Shown: in pieces, positions 18,191-24,778 of the stretch
Position numbering within the stretch: position 1 is the stretch's first letter
How the letters are laid out: each line of letters starts with the position of its first letter
From: a bacterium
Lineage (GTDB): Bacteria; NPL-UPA2; JAUVJM01
Assembly (NCBI GenBank): GCA_030596585.1
Contig: JAUVJM010000007.1
Span: 1 to 25,831, forward strand
Length of the DNA stretch: 25,831 bases
Reading direction: 5' to 3'
Translations under genes and position numbers: made by a program
Notes under the pieces: generated by a model
What the model saw: only the letters and a program-made list of their open reading frames with translations
Told to the model about the DNA's origin: nothing
Databases searched by the model: none

Positions 18191-18606
18191 TAGTTAAAAG
18201 AAAAAGACCAAAACTGACCCGGGAGGGCACACTGAGCGCGAAGCCTATAAGAAACCAGGCAGTGGAAGAAACCAGAGGGGATAAAGGAAGTCTAATTCTC
18301 ATTGTTCCTGTGAGAAAGGACCGATGGTTCGGGATACTCTCCAGGATACTCTACTTTCCCAGGGAAAAGAAAATAAGCCTCGATGAAATTGGTGCGTGGG
18401 TATGGCACAAGTGCGACGGGAAGGCAAGTGTCGGTGAAATGATAGGAAAACTGGCTGGGGAATTCAAAGTCAACCCTAAAGAAGCTGAAGTTTCCCTTCT
18501 GGGCTTTCTCAGGAAACTTGCAGACAAAAGGTTGATTGGATTTCTGATTGACACACAAATGGCTGCAGACACCGTTGCGAGGGACGGAGTCCTGAAGCAA
18601 TCTTAG
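18187..18606 (+). CDS. PqqD-like peptide-recognition protein
   Basis: A 139-residue protein whose centre (about residues 50-120) matches the PqqD fold, a winged-helix peptide chaperone (RiPP recognition element). The signature is the SLDEIGAWVWHKCDGKASVGEM stretch (start near residue 59), then a helix ending EAEVSLLGFLRKLADKRLIGF. PqqD proteins normally present a precursor peptide to a radical SAM enzyme; no such enzyme is encoded in the window. The start is a TTG overlapping the previous stop (TTGA), supported by GGAG 10 bases upstream. The N-terminus (about 45 residues) is basic and longer than in classic PqqD (about 90 residues in total). The final codons and stop lie inside a hairpin (18594-18616). 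Context with ABC permease and ATPase genes suggests a role in substrate recognition for export or membrane assembly. Confidence 0.85.
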   Translation: MIVKRKRPKLTREGTLSAKPIRNQAVEETRGDKGSLILIVPVRKDRWFGILSRILYFPREKKISLDEIGAWVWHKCDGKASVGEMIGKLAGEFKVNPKEAEVSLLGFLRKLADKRLIGFLIDTQMAADTVARDGVLKQS

Positions 18607-18652
18607 AGATTGCTTCGTAGCCCCGAAAACTTTCGGGACTTCTCGCAATGAC
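18594..18652 (+). repeat. Double-hairpin repeat overlapping the pqqD-like stop
   Basis: A perfect 10-bp stem GAAGCAATCT/AGATTGCTTC (18594-18603 and 18607-18616) has the TAG stop codon as its three-base loop. A second 7-bp stem CCCGAAA/TTTCGGG follows at 18622-18637, and the element ends TCGCAATGAC at 18652. This resembles dispersed repeats of the form GATTGCTTCG...CGCAATGAC. There is no T-run, so it may serve as an RNA 3'-end structure rather than a classic terminator. Confidence 0.6.
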
Positions 18653-18693
18653 ATTTCTGCGACCATGCACGTTTTTCCCCAGGGAGGTGCGCT

Positions 18694-18819
18694 ATGTTCA
18701 GGAATCTGAAGGAAAGCTGGGAATACTACAAACGCCTCTACAAAATTACGGCGTGGGACATATGGGCAATACTTGGAACAATAGCTCTCATTGCAGCCCT
18801 TGCACTGCTGTATTGGTAG
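18694..18819 (+). CDS. 41-residue small membrane protein
   Basis: A short gene with an excellent ribosome site (GGGAGG five bases before the ATG). The product starts MFRNLKESWEYYKRLYKI, an amphipathic, positively charged, aromatic-rich head. It ends in one strongly hydrophobic helix (WAILGTIALIAALALLYW), giving a single-pass membrane protein with the N-terminus probably inside. It lies between the pqqD-like and permease genes on the same strand. It has no Cys and no leader-peptide motif such as double Gly, so a modified-peptide precursor is possible but not indicated. A small subunit or regulator of the ABC complex is the simpler reading. No family recognised. Confidence 0.7.
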   Translation: MFRNLKESWEYYKRLYKITAWDIWAILGTIALIAALALLYW

Positions 18820-18872
18820 CATGGCAGGCTACAGACCATGGGTAAATATACGGTGAACTGTGTAAAGCTTTA

Positions 18873-18945
18873 CTGTTCGAGCTTGTCGAGAACCAGCGAG
18901 CCTTAGGCTTCTCGATGCGCTTCCGCTTACTCGAAGGATAAACAG
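18873..18945. repeat. Structured repeat in the gap before the small permease
   Basis: Outer TTCGAG (18876-18881) pairs with CTCGAA (18930-18935). An inner TCGAGAA (18886-18892) pairs with TTCTCGA (18909-18915) and encloses the short palindrome AGCCTTAGGCT. It carries no gene. The 200-bp gap 18820-19019 holds this element plus the TTTTGACAATACC box. Confidence 0.5.
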
Positions 18946-18983
18946 AGTTGGCTGAACATTTTTACGCAGGAAGTGGGAATGGA

Positions 18984-18996
18984 TTTTGACAATACC
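18984..18996 (+). promoter_or_regulatory. TTTTGACAATACC box upstream of the small permease gene
   Basis: Exact copy of the string at 9198-9210, with a shared GGAANGGN context before it, 23 bases before the ATG at 19020. It contains TTGACA, but no proper -10 box is seen. Confidence 0.3.
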
Positions 18997-19019
18997 AGCT
19001 AAAAGATGAGGAGTGGAAA

Positions 19020-19664
19020 ATGGATGACGAAAAAGAAAATATCCAGCGGCAGATAGTTCTTCCTCTGAGAAAAGCGTTAGAGATAAGCTTCAAGAGTCTC
19101 CGCATCAGGTTCTGGCGGTCTATAATAACCACGGGCGGGGTTATTCTCGGCATAGCGTTTCTGATGTCAATCTTTACGACCGACCTCGTTAACAAAGGGC
19201 TTATTGAGAAAGGCAGCGCCGAAACAAGCACTCTCATCCAAGAAGAAGAGGAGGAATCCAGCGCCCAGCAGATATGGCTGGTGAGCCTGTCTCTCCTTGT
19301 ATGCGTGGTAGGAATAACCAACGCGATGCTTATGTCCGTTACCGAGAGATACCGTGAAATAGGCACCATGAAATGCCTTGGGGCACTTGACACTTTCATC
19401 TGGAAACTATTCCTGCTGGAATCCTTCTTTCAGGGACTGGTCGGCTCCTTCATCGGAGTGGTAGTCGGAGGCGGCTTCGTCATCATGGCAAGTCTTCTCA
19501 GATACGGAGGACAGGTCATCCCCGCTTTCCCAAAGCTGCAGTTCATGGGTTATGCTCTGGCGGCTCTGGTCATAGGGGTAGTAATATCAGTCATCGGAGC
19601 ATTTTTCCCCGCCTCGCAAGCGGCGAAGATGGTCCCTGCTGAAGCAATGAGGTCAGAAATGTGA
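19020..19664 (+). CDS. Minimal FtsX/MacB-type ABC permease
   Basis: A 214-residue permease with four membrane helices: about 35-55, 84-104, 122-150 and 175-197. The FtsX hallmark VTERYREIGTMKCLGA is present, and the close SQAAKMVPAEAMRSEM is typical of MacB/LolC permeases. The loop between helices 1 and 2 is only about 30 residues and acidic (QEEEEESS); MacB and LolC/E normally have a periplasmic core of about 200 residues there. The protein thus lacks its own ectodomain and probably pairs with the large permease at 10719, which has an outsized one. The ribosome site GAGGAG precedes the ATG. The ATPase gene follows after a 134-bp spacer carrying repeat copy B. Confidence 0.88.
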   Translation: MDDEKENIQRQIVLPLRKALEISFKSLRIRFWRSIITTGGVILGIAFLMSIFTTDLVNKGLIEKGSAETSTLIQEEEEESSAQQIWLVSLSLLVCVVGITNAMLMSVTERYREIGTMKCLGALDTFIWKLFLLESFFQGLVGSFIGVVVGGGFVIMASLLRYGGQVIPAFPKLQFMGYALAALVIGVVISVIGAFFPASQAAKMVPAEAMRSEM

Positions 19665-19677
19665 AAACATTTTGTTT

Positions 19678-19750
19678 GTCATTCCCGCGAAGGCGGGAAT
19701 CCAGATTGTAACTATGAATTCTGGATTGCCCGGTCAAGCCGGGCAATGAC
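19678..19750. repeat. Composite palindromic repeat, copy B
   Basis: A 73-bp element with ends GTCATT...AATGAC, in reverse orientation to copies A and C. Its GTCATTCCCGCGAAGGCGGG end is a shorter version of the right module. Its other end matches the first 29 bases of copy A exactly, and the centre matches copy C at 28 of 30 positions. It separates the permease and ATPase genes. Confidence 0.8.
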
Positions 19751-19797
19751 AGGAATTTATGTCACACAGCTATGGCCCTAATCTAGGAGAAAAAATC

Positions 19798-20541
19798 ATG
19801 CCAATGACACAACAGAACGTTGTCAGAACAAGGGATGTGAAGAAAGTTTTTATCCTGGGAAAGATTCCTCTTGAGGCTCTCAAAGGCATCAACCTCGAGA
19901 TAAAGAGGGGAGAATACATATCCATTATGGGACCGTCGGGCTCGGGTAAATCCACCCTCTTCAATATGATCGGCGGTCTGGACAAACCGAGCGAGGGCAA
20001 GGTATATATTGACGAGGTAGACGTGGCACAGCTTGATGCTTATGAGCTGGCGTGGCTCCGCTGCCGGAAAATAGGATATATTTTCCAGACATTCAACCTT
20101 ATCCCCGTCATGACCGCTCTTGAGAACGTTACTCTGCCCATGGTTTTTGCCGGTATGTCTTCAGATGACAGCAGAAGCAAAGGAGTCGAACTTCTCGAAC
20201 TCGTCGGACTGGGAGATAGAGTTCAGCACAAGCCGCTGGAGCTTTCCGGAGGTCAACAACAGAGAGTGGCCGTAGCCAGGGCGCTCGCTAATGACCCCGC
20301 TATAGTCTTAGCTGATGAACCTACCGGAAACCTTGACCTGAAAACAGGAAAGGAAATCATCTCGCTCCTTCGCCGCCTCAACAAGGAAAAGGAAGTTACC
20401 ATAATATCAGCAACTCACGACCTGAAGATGCTCGATGTTTCCGACCGCATCTTCTGGATACGGGACGGTCGTGTGGAGAGAGTAGAGGAACGTTCCGAGA
20501 TTAAACTTGAAGTCGGAACGATGGAAGGAGAAGAAGCATAA
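19798..20541 (+). CDS. ABC transporter ATPase of the MacB/LolD type
   Basis: A 247-residue nucleotide-binding subunit of full length for the family. The Walker A is GPSGSGKST, the Q-loop is in YIFQTFNLIPVMTALENV, the signature is LSGGQQQRVAVARAL, Walker B is IVLADEPTGNLD and the switch His is in SATHD. The FNLIPVMTALENV stretch and the DEPTGNLD ending are typical of MacB/LolD/FtsE-type mechanotransmission systems. The start at 19798 is preferred over an ATG at 19759 because AGGAG lies eight bases before it. It should energise the small permease (19020) and the pseudopeptidase-permease (10719). Expression likely ends at the hairpin at 20630. Confidence 0.93.
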   Translation: MPMTQQNVVRTRDVKKVFILGKIPLEALKGINLEIKRGEYISIMGPSGSGKSTLFNMIGGLDKPSEGKVYIDEVDVAQLDAYELAWLRCRKIGYIFQTFNLIPVMTALENVTLPMVFAGMSSDDSRSKGVELLELVGLGDRVQHKPLELSGGQQQRVAVARALANDPAIVLADEPTGNLDLKTGKEIISLLRRLNKEKEVTIISATHDLKMLDVSDRIFWIRDGRVERVEERSEIKLEVGTMEGEEA

Positions 20542-20558
20542 GTAACTACTCAGGTGGA

Positions 20559-20669
20559 TAGGCTGTAGGCATTTAGACCGTAGGCCAGAGTGGACCAAAC
20601 CCATTGTTAATGTTTTCCAGGAATATAGCACGCCTCAGGCGTCTGTTTTTCCTAACAGCCTACAGCCTA
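20559..20669. repeat. Inverted TAGGCTG-heptamer repeats in the convergent intergenic region
   Basis: TAGGCTGTAGGC (20559-20570) is the reverse complement of GCCTACAGCCTA (20658-20669). Each arm is a heptamer-type array: TAGGC-like starts at 20559, 20566, 20574 and 20581, and CAGCCTA twice at 20656-20669. The arms lie between the ends of the ATPase and diguanylate cyclase genes. Confidence 0.65.
20630..20650 (+). terminator. Rho-independent terminator after the ABC ATPase gene
   Basis: The GC-rich hairpin ACGCC-TCA-GGCGT (20630-20642) is followed by CTG and five T. It lies 88 bases after the ATPase stop, in the convergent gap. The short stem makes it moderate rather than strong. Confidence 0.5.
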
Positions 20670-20681
20670 AGCAACCTGTTT

Positions 20682-21887
20682 TTACTGACTACTGTAACTG
20701 ACAACTCTGTTTCGTCCTGCCTCTTTGCCGCTGTAGAGAGCCTGGTCAGCTCGGGTTATAAGCTCTTCAGAGGTTTCAGCATCCTGGGGAAAACTCGCTG
20801 CGCCTATGGTAATGGTCAAATTATGGCTGGGTTGTTTTTCCTGATAAAGAAAGACTTCCTCTTCTATTTTTGCTCTCAATCTCTCGGCAAATACCATGGC
20901 ATTATCCTTTCCAGTCTCCGCCAGGAGAATCACAAACTCCTCGCCGCCGTAGCGGGCTACTAAATCAACATCCCTCACTGAACCGGCCATAATGCCAGCC
21001 AGCTTTTTCAGGACCTCATTGCCGGCTTCGTGCCCACTTGAATCGTTATAATTCTTGAAATAATCTATATCGCACATAAGCAGGGACAGGTTGTGACCGT
21101 AACGTCTGGCCCTCTCAAACTCATCCATGAATCTTTCCCTGAAGTAGCGGAAATTGTGCAGCCCGGTAAGTTCATCAGTTACAGACAGGCGTCTTGTAGT
21201 CTCCAGCAATCTCGCATTTTCTATAATCAGACTTCCGTGGTTCGCAAAAGCCGTAAGGAGTCTTAGCTCCTCCCCGGTAAAATCGTGCCGGCTCGTAGCG
21301 AATATGCCAAGAAGCCCTATAGGCTTTTTTTCTATCTTCAGAGGAGCAACAAGAAAGGACTCCACTCCCTGCTCGAGTAGAAACCTGTACTTTTCATACT
21401 CGCCATGCCTCCGGCTCAGATTGTTGATAAGAATCGAACTGTTTCTACCCAGCACCTTGGCATAGATGTTCTCACCCAATTCAAATGTCTTACAACCCCT
21501 CACTAATTTCGTGTGCGCAACGGCGGAATCCTTATCAGCCAGTAGTTCAAGAATAGAAATATCCGCCTTAAGCACTTGCTGCATCCCATCCAGAGTGTGC
21601 TCAAAAATCGTATTGAGGTTCCTGTCATCCATAAAAGATGCGGATATCTCATCAAGAATGTGTAGGATTTCCGTATCACGGCGCTCGCTTTCGTAGATGA
21701 GATGCAGCTTGTTGTGATCCTTGCTGAGTTTCGCAAAACTCCTTTTGCCTGAGGTAACATCTGCACGACATAAGACGTACAGAAGCACCAGCACAAGGTC
21801 AATGGCAAACATCGCTTCGATCTGGGAAGAATAGACGTAGTGCACCAAGTGTACGAAAACTACCGCCAGCAGGACTTTGTATATCAT
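20682..21887 (-). CDS. Diguanylate cyclase with N-terminal membrane segments and GAF domain
   Basis: A 401-residue c-di-GMP synthase. Hydrophobic N-terminus (about 4-40), one or two membrane helices, then a GAF-type sensory domain (about 72-230) and a GGDEF domain (about 233-398). The catalytic motif is GGEEF at 314-318. An RxxD inhibitory site (RDVD, 305-308) lies five residues before it, so feedback inhibition by c-di-GMP is expected. CDIDYFKNYND and ADQALYSGKEAGRNRV are the usual flanking signatures. The ligand of the GAF domain is unknown. The C-terminal residues VVSYSSQ lie in a CAGT-rich heptamer-like tract. The gene is 97 bp downstream of folC on the same strand and may be read through from it. 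Confidence 0.93.
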   Translation of the reverse strand: MIYKVLLAVVFVHLVHYVYSSQIEAMFAIDLVLVLLYVLCRADVTSGKRSFAKLSKDHNKLHLIYESERRDTEILHILDEISASFMDDRNLNTIFEHTLDGMQQVLKADISILELLADKDSAVAHTKLVRGCKTFELGENIYAKVLGRNSSILINNLSRRHGEYEKYRFLLEQGVESFLVAPLKIEKKPIGLLGIFATSRHDFTGEELRLLTAFANHGSLIIENARLLETTRRLSVTDELTGLHNFRYFRERFMDEFERARRYGHNLSLLMCDIDYFKNYNDSSGHEAGNEVLKKLAGIMAGSVRDVDLVARYGGEEFVILLAETGKDNAMVFAERLRAKIEEEVFLYQEKQPSHNLTITIGAASFPQDAETSEELITRADQALYSGKEAGRNRVVSYSSQ

Positions 21888-21933
21888 GTCAATACTGCCT
21901 TCCTAAATATCATTATGACCCTGAGTAAGCAGG

Positions 21934-21983
21934 TGTAGTCGCAAAGTTTACTTTGCCATAGCAGAGCAAGCTCTACAACTACA
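21934..21983. repeat. Cloverleaf-like palindromic element after folC
   Basis: The outer stem TGTAGT/ACTACA (21934-21939 with 21978-21983) encloses two hairpins: GCAAAG-TTTA-CTTTGC (21941-21956) and AGAGC-AA-GCTCT (21963-21974). It begins one base after the folC stop codon in folC's direction. It could fold as a three-way junction in DNA or RNA and may shape the folC transcript end. It is not a tRNA. Confidence 0.7.
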
Positions 21984-21984
21984 T

Positions 21985-23379
21985 TTACCTTAGCAGAGTG
22001 CCCACTTCCCTTATATCCCGAAGAACTTCTCCGACAAGAAAAAGTGAACCTGAAACACAGATTAGATTTTCCTCGGAACTCTCCTTCAATGCAAGCCTTA
22101 GCGCATCAGCAGAAGAATCAGTCTGCTTCGCACCTTTCCCCAGATTGCCAAGCTCCTTTTTTAAAGACACCGGATCTAACGCTCTCGGATTGTTCGCCCG
22201 GGTCAGTATAACCCTGCTTGCGAGAGGAAGCAACTCTTTCCCTATCCCTCTAATATCCTTATCGGAAGAAATCCCGATTACAAGGATTATATCACGGTCT
22301 CCAAAGAGAATCTTTATTGCGTTTGCCAAAGCTCTGGCCGCCGCAGGATTATGAGCACCGTCCAACAATATGGGAGTAGCCCCCCGGAATCCCTTCAACA
22401 ATTGAAGTCTGCCAGGCCAACTTGCATGTCTTAAACCAGCGCGGATAAACGAAGCGCCCACCCCAAAGAACCGGGCAGCCGCTACCGCTATACCGGCATT
22501 CAGAACCTGATGCTCCCCGAGAAGAGAAATCGAAAGATCATCGTAGCTATACTCTTTCCCATACACACTGAACCTACTTCCCTCCCGCGAGATAGAATTA
22601 TTATCTAGGAACACCATCTCATGGGAACATAACGAATTTCTACACAGCCCATCCGGGTTGGCTGCCCTTATCTCCGTCAGTGAGCTTCCTTTCTCTTCGC
22701 ACCTCTCTTCTATTATTTCGAGAACATCCTCTGCCTGTGAAGAGGTCAGGACAGAAACCCCATCTTTTATTATTCCGCTTTTCTCCCCGGCAACAGCGGC
22801 TCTCGTCTTTCCAAGCAGTGTTGTGTGGTCAACGTCAATGCTGGTAATAATTGAAAGCTCCGGAACTATAACATTCGTCGCATCCAGTCTCCCCCCCAAC
22901 CCTGTCTCAATAACAGCGAAGTCCACTTTCGCCATGGTAAAGTAAAGAAATGCCAGAGCCGTGTATACCTCAAAAAAACTCGGTTTCGGAAAACTATTTT
23001 CCGCAAGTCTCTCGACTGCCAACCTCACAACTCCGGTGAGACGGCATATTTCTTCTTTGGAAATCAGGTCAGCGCCGATTCTTATCCGCTCCCTAAAAGA
23101 TACAAGATGCGGAGAGCTGTAAAACCCCGCCCTAAGCCCGGATTCCTTTAGAATGGATGTGAGCATGGCTCCTGTTGAGCCTTTGCCATTTGTCCCTGCT
23201 ATATGAATGCACCTGACGGACTTATGAGGACTGCCAAGATAACTTAGCAGTTTCTCCATCCTGGAAAGGCTGTAGGTTTTCTCGTCATATTTTCCAGGAG
23301 GGGTTCTTTCGTAGTCAACGAAACTTTCGAGATAGGATAAAGCCTTATCGTACTCACTCATCCTAGTACTCTCTAACAT
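21985..23379 (-). CDS. folC: Bifunctional folylpolyglutamate / dihydrofolate synthase
   Basis: A 464-residue enzyme that adds glutamate to folates (and to dihydropteroate if bifunctional) using ATP. The P-loop GTNGKGS (62-68) sits in the family stretch HIAGTNGKGSTGAML. Further signatures are VIETGLGGRLDATN, TSIDVDHTTLLG and LLDGAHNPAA. Length is normal, though somewhat above the E. coli protein. The start at 23379 is uncertain: an in-frame ATG at 23361 (MSEYDKALSYL) fits the family N-terminus as well, and neither ribosome site is strong. It follows glyA in the direction of transcription, separated by repeat copy C, which fits a shared role in one-carbon metabolism. Cytoplasmic. Confidence 0.95.
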   Translation of the reverse strand: MLESTRMSEYDKALSYLESFVDYERTPPGKYDEKTYSLSRMEKLLSYLGSPHKSVRCIHIAGTNGKGSTGAMLTSILKESGLRAGFYSSPHLVSFRERIRIGADLISKEEICRLTGVVRLAVERLAENSFPKPSFFEVYTALAFLYFTMAKVDFAVIETGLGGRLDATNVIVPELSIITSIDVDHTTLLGKTRAAVAGEKSGIIKDGVSVLTSSQAEDVLEIIEERCEEKGSSLTEIRAANPDGLCRNSLCSHEMVFLDNNSISREGSRFSVYGKEYSYDDLSISLLGEHQVLNAGIAVAAARFFGVGASFIRAGLRHASWPGRLQLLKGFRGATPILLDGAHNPAAARALANAIKILFGDRDIILVIGISSDKDIRGIGKELLPLASRVILTRANNPRALDPVSLKKELGNLGKGAKQTDSSADALRLALKESSEENLICVSGSLFLVGEVLRDIREVGTLLR

Positions 23380-23387
23380 TAATTCTT

Positions 23388-23483
23388 GTCATTCCCCGAC
23401 TCGATCGGGGAATCCAGAATCCATAGTTACAGTCTGGATTCCCGCTGCAGTTTACCCCGTACTTGATACGGGGCGGGAATGAC
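23388..23483. repeat. Composite palindromic repeat, copy C
   Basis: A 96-bp element with ends GTCATT...AATGAC. The left hairpin ATTCCCCGA...TCGGGGAAT is a variant of the one in copy A. The centre matches copy B and the right 50 bases match copy A with one change. It fills most of the glyA-folC gap. Confidence 0.8.
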
Positions 23484-23515
23484 AAATAATAGGCAAAAAT
23501 TCATGTGACAATGCA

Positions 23516-24751
23516 TTAGGGATAGATGGGAAACTTTTCGCAGAGATTCCTGACTTCTCTTCTGACTTCCTGCCTGATACCCTCATCGGATTTGTTTCTA
23601 ATAACCCTGCTGACCATGCCAACGAGCATATCCATTTCCTTTTCCCTCATACCTCTCGTCGTAACGGCAGGAGTCCCAATCCTTATGCCGCTGGTCACGC
23701 TCGGCGGCTTCTCATCAAACGGGATACTGTTCTTGTTTACTATAATACCCGCCTCGTTAAGAATATCAGCCGCCTCGACACCGGTAATTCCCTCCCCGGT
23801 CAAATCTATAAGAATGAGATGGTTGTCCGTTCCCCCTGACACAAGCCTGAATCTCTCCGCCGCAAAACCTTTTGCCAGCCGGCCGGCATTTGCGAGTATC
23901 TGAGCTTGATAATCTCTGAATTCAGGTTTCAGCGCTTCACCGAAGGCAACTGCCTTGGCGGCAATCGTATGCATAAAAGGCCCTGACTGGACTCCCGGAA
24001 AAACTGCCCTGTCTATCGCCTTTGCGTACTTTTCCCTGCACATAATCATAGCCCCTCTCGGTCCACGCAGTGTCTTGTGAGTAGTTGTCGTAACCACATC
24101 AGCGTAAGGAACCGGGTCATTATGCAATCCTGCCGCTACAAGACCGGCAATATGAGCAATGTCGGTAACCAGGTACGCCCCGACTTCGTCAGCCACTTCT
24201 CTAAATGCTTTGAAATCTATTGCTCTCGGATAGGCACTTGCCCCGGCTACTATCAACTTCGGTCTGGACTTGAGCGCAATAGACCCGACCTCCTCCATAT
24301 CAATCGTCTCCGCAGCTATGCTGACACCGTAAAAGACAGCCTTGTACCATCTCCCGGAGAAATTCTGTTTCGTTCCGTGCGTAAGATGCCCGCCGTGGTT
24401 TATATGCATCGCGAGAATTGTGTCATGCTCCTCAAGCAGGGCATAATACACAGCCAGATTAGCCTGAGCGCCGCTGTGGGGCTGGACATTCACATGCTCA
24501 GCATCGAAAATGGCTTTCGCCCGGCTCAGCGCCAATTTCTCTATTTCGTCAACGTGCTCACATCCATGGTACCATCTTGCGCCCGGATAGCCTTCAGCAT
24601 ACTTGTTTGTCATAATTGACGCCTGGGCTTCGAGAACGGCAGGACTCACATAGTTCTCGGACGCTATAAGATTGAGCTTGTATCTCTGGCGCTCAAGTTC
24701 TCTTGCAAAAATCCCAGCTGCTTCCCTGTCCTGCATCTGTATGGTATTCAT
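23516..24751 (-). CDS. glyA: Serine hydroxymethyltransferase
   Basis: A 411-residue PLP enzyme of full family length that converts serine and tetrahydrofolate to glycine and 5,10-methylene-tetrahydrofolate. The PLP lysine is K226 in TTTTHKTLRGPRGAM. Other landmarks are NLIASENYVSPAVLEA, NKYAEGYPG, VNVQPHSGAQAN and VTDIAHIAGLVAAG. The start is backed by GAGGGAAAG directly before the ATG. It lies 27 bp after purH in the same direction, so the two form an operon that makes and spends one-carbon folates. Cytoplasmic. Confidence 0.97.
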   Translation of the reverse strand: MNTIQMQDREAAGIFARELERQRYKLNLIASENYVSPAVLEAQASIMTNKYAEGYPGARWYHGCEHVDEIEKLALSRAKAIFDAEHVNVQPHSGAQANLAVYYALLEEHDTILAMHINHGGHLTHGTKQNFSGRWYKAVFYGVSIAAETIDMEEVGSIALKSRPKLIVAGASAYPRAIDFKAFREVADEVGAYLVTDIAHIAGLVAAGLHNDPVPYADVVTTTTHKTLRGPRGAMIMCREKYAKAIDRAVFPGVQSGPFMHTIAAKAVAFGEALKPEFRDYQAQILANAGRLAKGFAAERFRLVSGGTDNHLILIDLTGEGITGVEAADILNEAGIIVNKNSIPFDEKPPSVTSGIRIGTPAVTTRGMREKEMDMLVGMVSRVIRNKSDEGIRQEVRREVRNLCEKFPIYP

Positions 24752-24778
24752 CTTTCCCTCTTATTCTTTAGTCTGAGG

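Noticed and set aside
18292..18822. Minus-strand open frame of 176 codons over the pqqD-like gene and the 41-residue gene
   Set aside because: It runs against two plus-strand genes with good ribosome sites, crosses two palindromic repeats and has no domain.
21934..21983. Possible tRNA because of its cloverleaf shape
   Set aside because: It is only 50 bases long, with no TPsiC GTTC motif, no anticodon arm and no acceptor-stem pairing of seven bases.
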